Source: Candidatus Kuenenia hertensis (lineage in GTDB: Bacteria; Planctomycetota; Brocadiia; Brocadiales; Brocadiaceae). From it: DNA of 64,000 bases. The notes below the pieces were generated by a model, which had not been told where the DNA came from, did not search any database, and saw only the letters and a list, made by a program, of their open reading frames with translations. The translations under genes were made by a program, and so were the position numbers. The stretch lies in NCBI GenBank assembly GCA_021646465.1, contig SOET01000016.1:1-64000 (forward strand), written 5' to 3'. Below, one piece after another: positions 60,822 through 64,000 of this stretch; position 1 is the first letter of the stretch, and the number at the start of each line of letters is the position of its first letter.

Positions 60822-63342
60822 GTATGAAAACAAATTCCATTAAAACAAGGATTGAAACTCCTTAAAAGTGTAGAGTAAGTGCAAATAAGCCCAGCGTATG
60901 AAAACAAATTCCATTAAAACAAGGATTGAAACAAAAAAGAAAAGAGGGAAAATAAAATGAAAAAATTGTATGAAAACAAATTCCATTAAAACAAGGATTG
61001 AAACTGGATACCGGAAATGGATGTGTGTTTGCTGGCGTTTGTATGAAAACAAATTCCATTAAAACAAGGATTGAAACGTAATGATTGTTGCAATAACATT
61101 GACGGAGATTCATAGTATGAAAACAAATTCCATTAAAACAAGGATTGAAACTAGTCTACCGGGGAATACATATAACCTGCCCAACAAGGTATGAAAACAA
61201 ATTCCATTAAAACAAGGATTGAAACTCAAAATGATATCGAGACCTAGATGGCGAGACCAGGTATGAAAACAAATTCCATTAAAACAAGGATTGAAACACT
61301 CCGATGTGCCAAATCTATACATTTTCTAATACCGTATGAAAACAAATTCCATTAAAACAAGGATTGAAACTTTTATTGTGTGTGAAGTGTGCCTTGTGTG
61401 TGTATTAGTATGAAAACAAATTCCATTAAAACAAGGATTGAAACTAACGAAAAAAGAAAGTCGATAAAAAGGAAAGAAACGTATGAAAACAAATTCCATT
61501 AAAACAAGGATTGAAACAATTAAAAGGAGGTGTTTGATGGTTGTGACAAATGTGTATGAAAACAAATTCCATTAAAACAAGGATTGAAACATTAATCGGA
61601 GTTAATAATATGGCTTTTGCTGATTTGTATGAAAACAAATTCCATTAAAACAAGGATTGAAACTCTGATAAGGGTGCTAATGCAGTAGATAACATTGCTG
61701 TATGAAAACAAATTCCATTAAAACAAGGATTGAAACAAATGGAACAATTTTACTTAGAACAAAGCAATATAGTATGAAAACAAATTCCATTAAAACAAGG
61801 ATTGAAACTCGAACGTAGAATTATTCAAAGACGCAAAAGTCGGGGTATGAAAACAAATTCCATTAAAACAAGGATTGAAACTCAAAAACACAGCTTGGAC
61901 CAGAATTTTTGAATATAGTATGAAAACAAATTCCATTAAAACAAGGATTGAAACCCTATTTTTTAGGGGACATGGGCAAATTGACATCCTGTATGAAAAC
62001 AAATTCCATTAAAACAAGGATTGAAACACCATTTTGTTGATTGCTTTGCGCAAAATCTCCCATGTATGAAAACAAATTCCATTAAAACAAGGATTGAAAC
62101 CTAGGGGAGATATCCATACTTCCGATTCAACTAAAGTTGTATGAAAACAAATTCCATTAAAACAAGGATTGAAACACGAGAAGCGCCGCTGCGACCGCCT
62201 GCTTGAAACGATGTATGAAAACAAATTCCATTAAAACAAGGATTGAAACCTCCATTGCCCTTTTCTCTTTCAATAATGACACCATGTATGAAAACAAATT
62301 CCATTAAAACAAGGATTGAAACAAACACAAGCCGAAAGCGGTAACATGGCATTACACAGGTATGAAAACAAATTCCATTAAAACAAGGATTGAAACAGAA
62401 ATACCCAAAGTTAAAATCTTTTTATGGTAGAGTATGAAAACAAATTCCATTAAAACAAGGATTGAAACAATCTATATCCTTTTGTTTGTTTATATTCGCC
62501 TTTAGTATGAAAACAAATTCCATTAAAACAAGGATTGAAACTTAAATATTTCTTCTTTTAACTTCAGCTAAAATTTCGTATGAAAACAAATTCCATTAAA
62601 ACAAGGATTGAAACTTGTATAAATTGCATTTGCACAAGTATCTAAAGATGTATGAAAACAAATTCCATTAAAACAAGGATTGAAACAACGATATCTTTGG
62701 AGTTTTAGGTGATAAATTTCACAGGTATGAAAACAAATTCCATTAAAACAAGGATTGAAACCTGTAATGGCGGTAATTTAACGGTACAACTAGAAACGTA
62801 TGAAAACAAATTCCATTAAAACAAGGATTGAAACTCGTTTGCAATAAATGCGACAAAACGGTTGACAAAGGTATGAAAACAAATTCCATTAAAACAAGGA
62901 TTGAAACAATAAAGAATAAGATAAATAAAAAAATGCCCGGAGCGTATGAAAACAAATTCCATTAAAACAAGGATTGAAACCAAGGACAGTCTTTACAACA
63001 ATAGCGTTTTGTTGCAGTATGAAAACAAATTCCATTAAAACAAGGATTGAAACTTGAGCGTTGTCTGTGTATGTGAGGCCGCTAATGTGTATGAAAACAA
63101 ATTCCATTAAAACAAGGATTGAAACTATATAGTGACTGTGTGTTGGTTTTTGTGTTTGTATGTATGAAAACAAATTCCATTAAAACAAGGATTGAAACCA
63201 GAAATCCAGGGATATACATCATTGTCTGGGATAGTATGAAAACAAATTCCATTAAAACAAGGATTGAAACATTACCTTATCGAATAAATTCACTAGATTG
63301 TATGCGTATGAAAACAAATTCCATTAAAACAAGGATTGAAAC
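60822..63342 (+). CRISPR. CRISPR array, 35 repeats, 34 spacers
   Basis: I counted 35 copies of a 37-bp repeat that begins GTATGAAAACAAATTCC and ends AACAAGGATTGAAAC, from 60822-60858 to 63306-63342. Spacers are about 34-38 bp. All copies, including the last, look identical; there is no degenerate final repeat. The ATTGAAAC end is typical for repeats processed by Cas6. The array lies directly downstream of cas4, read in the cas direction. The antisense of the repeat forms open frames (ILVLMEFVF), which are not genes. Spacer targets cannot be determined here. Confidence 0.99.
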
Positions 63343-63737
63343 TTTTCTCCGTTGCCCGTGCTCCGTTGTCCGTTTTCCGGGTCTGATTGAGGAGTTCGGG
63401 AGCTAAAGAGCCGGAGAGTTGACGTATCAGGATTTTAAAATAAAAATAGTAATGAATCCTTCCTTAAAGATGCACTACAAAGAGAAAAATATTTGGAAAC
63501 AACCTGGGAAAAGAAGTATTGTTAACTTACCCTCGCAAAACAAATAAGATTTTCGTAATATAGTCAAACAAATCTGGTTTTCGAAAATTTATGAACAGTG
63601 GCGGCAGGAGGAAACTCCTGACAGCACGAAATATCTTAAAAATGTTACACGATTTTATGAACCATCTAAACACCACCACAACGCCCAAACTCCATAACTC
63701 TATAACTCCTTAACTCCATAACTCTATTACCCATCTC
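63343..63737. repeat. Post-array region: tracts and a solo element end
   Basis: No gene is seen. CCGTTGCCCGTGCTCCGTTG units at 63351-63380 match the tract between cas2 and cas4, and GGAGTTCGGGAGC follows at about 63391-63403. At 63559-63589 TATAGTCAAACAAATCTGGT and TTTCGAAAATT match the terminal repeat of the element at 21018-21158 as a solo end. A hairpin CAGGAGGAAACTCCTG is at 63606-63621. At 63684-63730 an AACTCCATAACTC tract closes the region. Confidence 0.7.
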
Positions 63738-64000
63738 ATGAAATTTTCTTTTAAAGCCAAATTAACCTCTCTTTTCTTCATTTGCCTGCTTTTACGCCTC
63801 TTTTTTGCCGGGCAATATCTGGATAATGAAGACAGCATCAACTTTGCCATGGGGCTTCATGATTATGATCTCTCTCTTCTTCAGCCGCATTTCCCCGGCT
63901 ATCCGGTGTATATTTTTCTATCATCCTTGTTTTTTACCTTATTTCACAATGATGTCGCAGCACTGGTAATGCCGGGGGTATTCTTTAGCAGCCTTACGAT
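63738..64000 (+). CDS. Membrane glycosyltransferase-like protein, N-terminal part
   Basis: The frame opens at the ATG at 63738 and runs off the window (87 codons). A first membrane segment (LTSLFFICLLLRLFFAG) is followed by YLDNEDSINFAMGLHDYDLSLLQPHFPGYPVYIFLSSLFF. The DSxNFAxGL-DYD...PHxPGYP pattern is that of the PMT-like/DUF2723 or GT39 polyprenyl-linked mannosyltransferase-type proteins with a lumenal active-site acidic residue in loop 1. No ribosome site is clear because an AACTCC tract ends a few bases upstream. Confidence 0.65.
   Translation, partial: MKFSFKAKLTSLFFICLLLRLFFAGQYLDNEDSINFAMGLHDYDLSLLQPHFPGYPVYIFLSSLFFTLFHNDVAALVMPGVFFSSLT

Noticed and set aside
60840-63406. Open reading frames of 60-95 codons across the CRISPR array (repeated ILVLMEFVF on the minus strand, NSIKTRIET on the plus strand)
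   Set aside because: They are translations of the regular 37-bp repeat; spacer length near 35 bp keeps frames open. No ribosome sites and no protein family.

Overview
The window reads as chromosome of a Gram-negative, AT-rich bacterium. The best guess is an anammox-type planctomycete (Brocadiales, Kuenenia-like). That guess is an inference from base composition (roughly 40% GC), the gene mix, the many short dispersed repeats and the CRISPR-Cas type; no ribosomal RNA or anammox marker gene is present. No tRNA or rRNA gene was seen.

Layout. 1-5.7 kb is a czcCBA-type heavy-metal efflux operon with a four-helix-bundle gene wedged between czcB and czcA. 5.7-8.2 kb is a decayed patch with two transposase remnants, a broken surface-protein gene and a structured leader RNA. 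8.3-9.3 kb holds a membrane-anchored SagB-type flavoenzyme and a two-helix partner. 9.4-13.1 kb (minus) is the oxidative pentose phosphate set gnd-zwf-pgl. 13.2-16.5 kb (minus) has a YajQ protein, a membrane-anchored zincin and an SLC13/RCK transporter. 16.8-21.0 kb (plus) has the KtrB/KtrA potassium pair and an alpha-glucan phosphorylase, followed by a convergent Ca2+-type P-ATPase. 24.1-28.8 kb holds GapN, a DUF2062 protein, a beta-CASP nuclease and CorA. 28.8-33.3 kb (minus) is a large MscK-like channel with a membrane partner. 33.5-35.4 kb is an incomplete sugar ABC transporter. 35.8-40.6 kb is a protein-quality-control cluster (groEL, hsp20, lon). After it come argC, a RecB-nuclease/helicase fusion, a methyltransferase and a DUF1566 protein.

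47.9-63.4 kb is a type I-D CRISPR-Cas locus: cas3', cas10d/csc3, csc2 (cas7), csc1 (cas5), two extra regulator-like genes, cas6, cas1, cas2, cas4 and an array of 35 identical 37-bp repeats with 34 spacers. The effector genes overlap or nearly touch and look like one transcript. cas10d contains an in-frame internal ATG behind a perfect Shine-Dalgarno sequence, which fits separate production of the Cas11d small subunit. csc1 has a long helical C-terminal extension, and the two extra genes encode winged-helix proteins, one fused to a nucleotidyltransferase fold. The adaptation half (cas6 to cas4) is broken up by simple-repeat tracts, two four-helix-bundle genes, a deleted nucleotidyltransferase gene and a duplicated scrap of cas6.

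The most unusual thread is that all three four-helix-bundle genes sit between short, near-tandem simple-repeat tracts whose upstream and downstream copies are in opposite orientation. Similar tracts without the gene occur elsewhere, including inside the czcA reading frame and at both edges of the CRISPR locus. This looks like a family of small mobile or self-pairing elements related to the intervening-sequence proteins of 23S rRNA.
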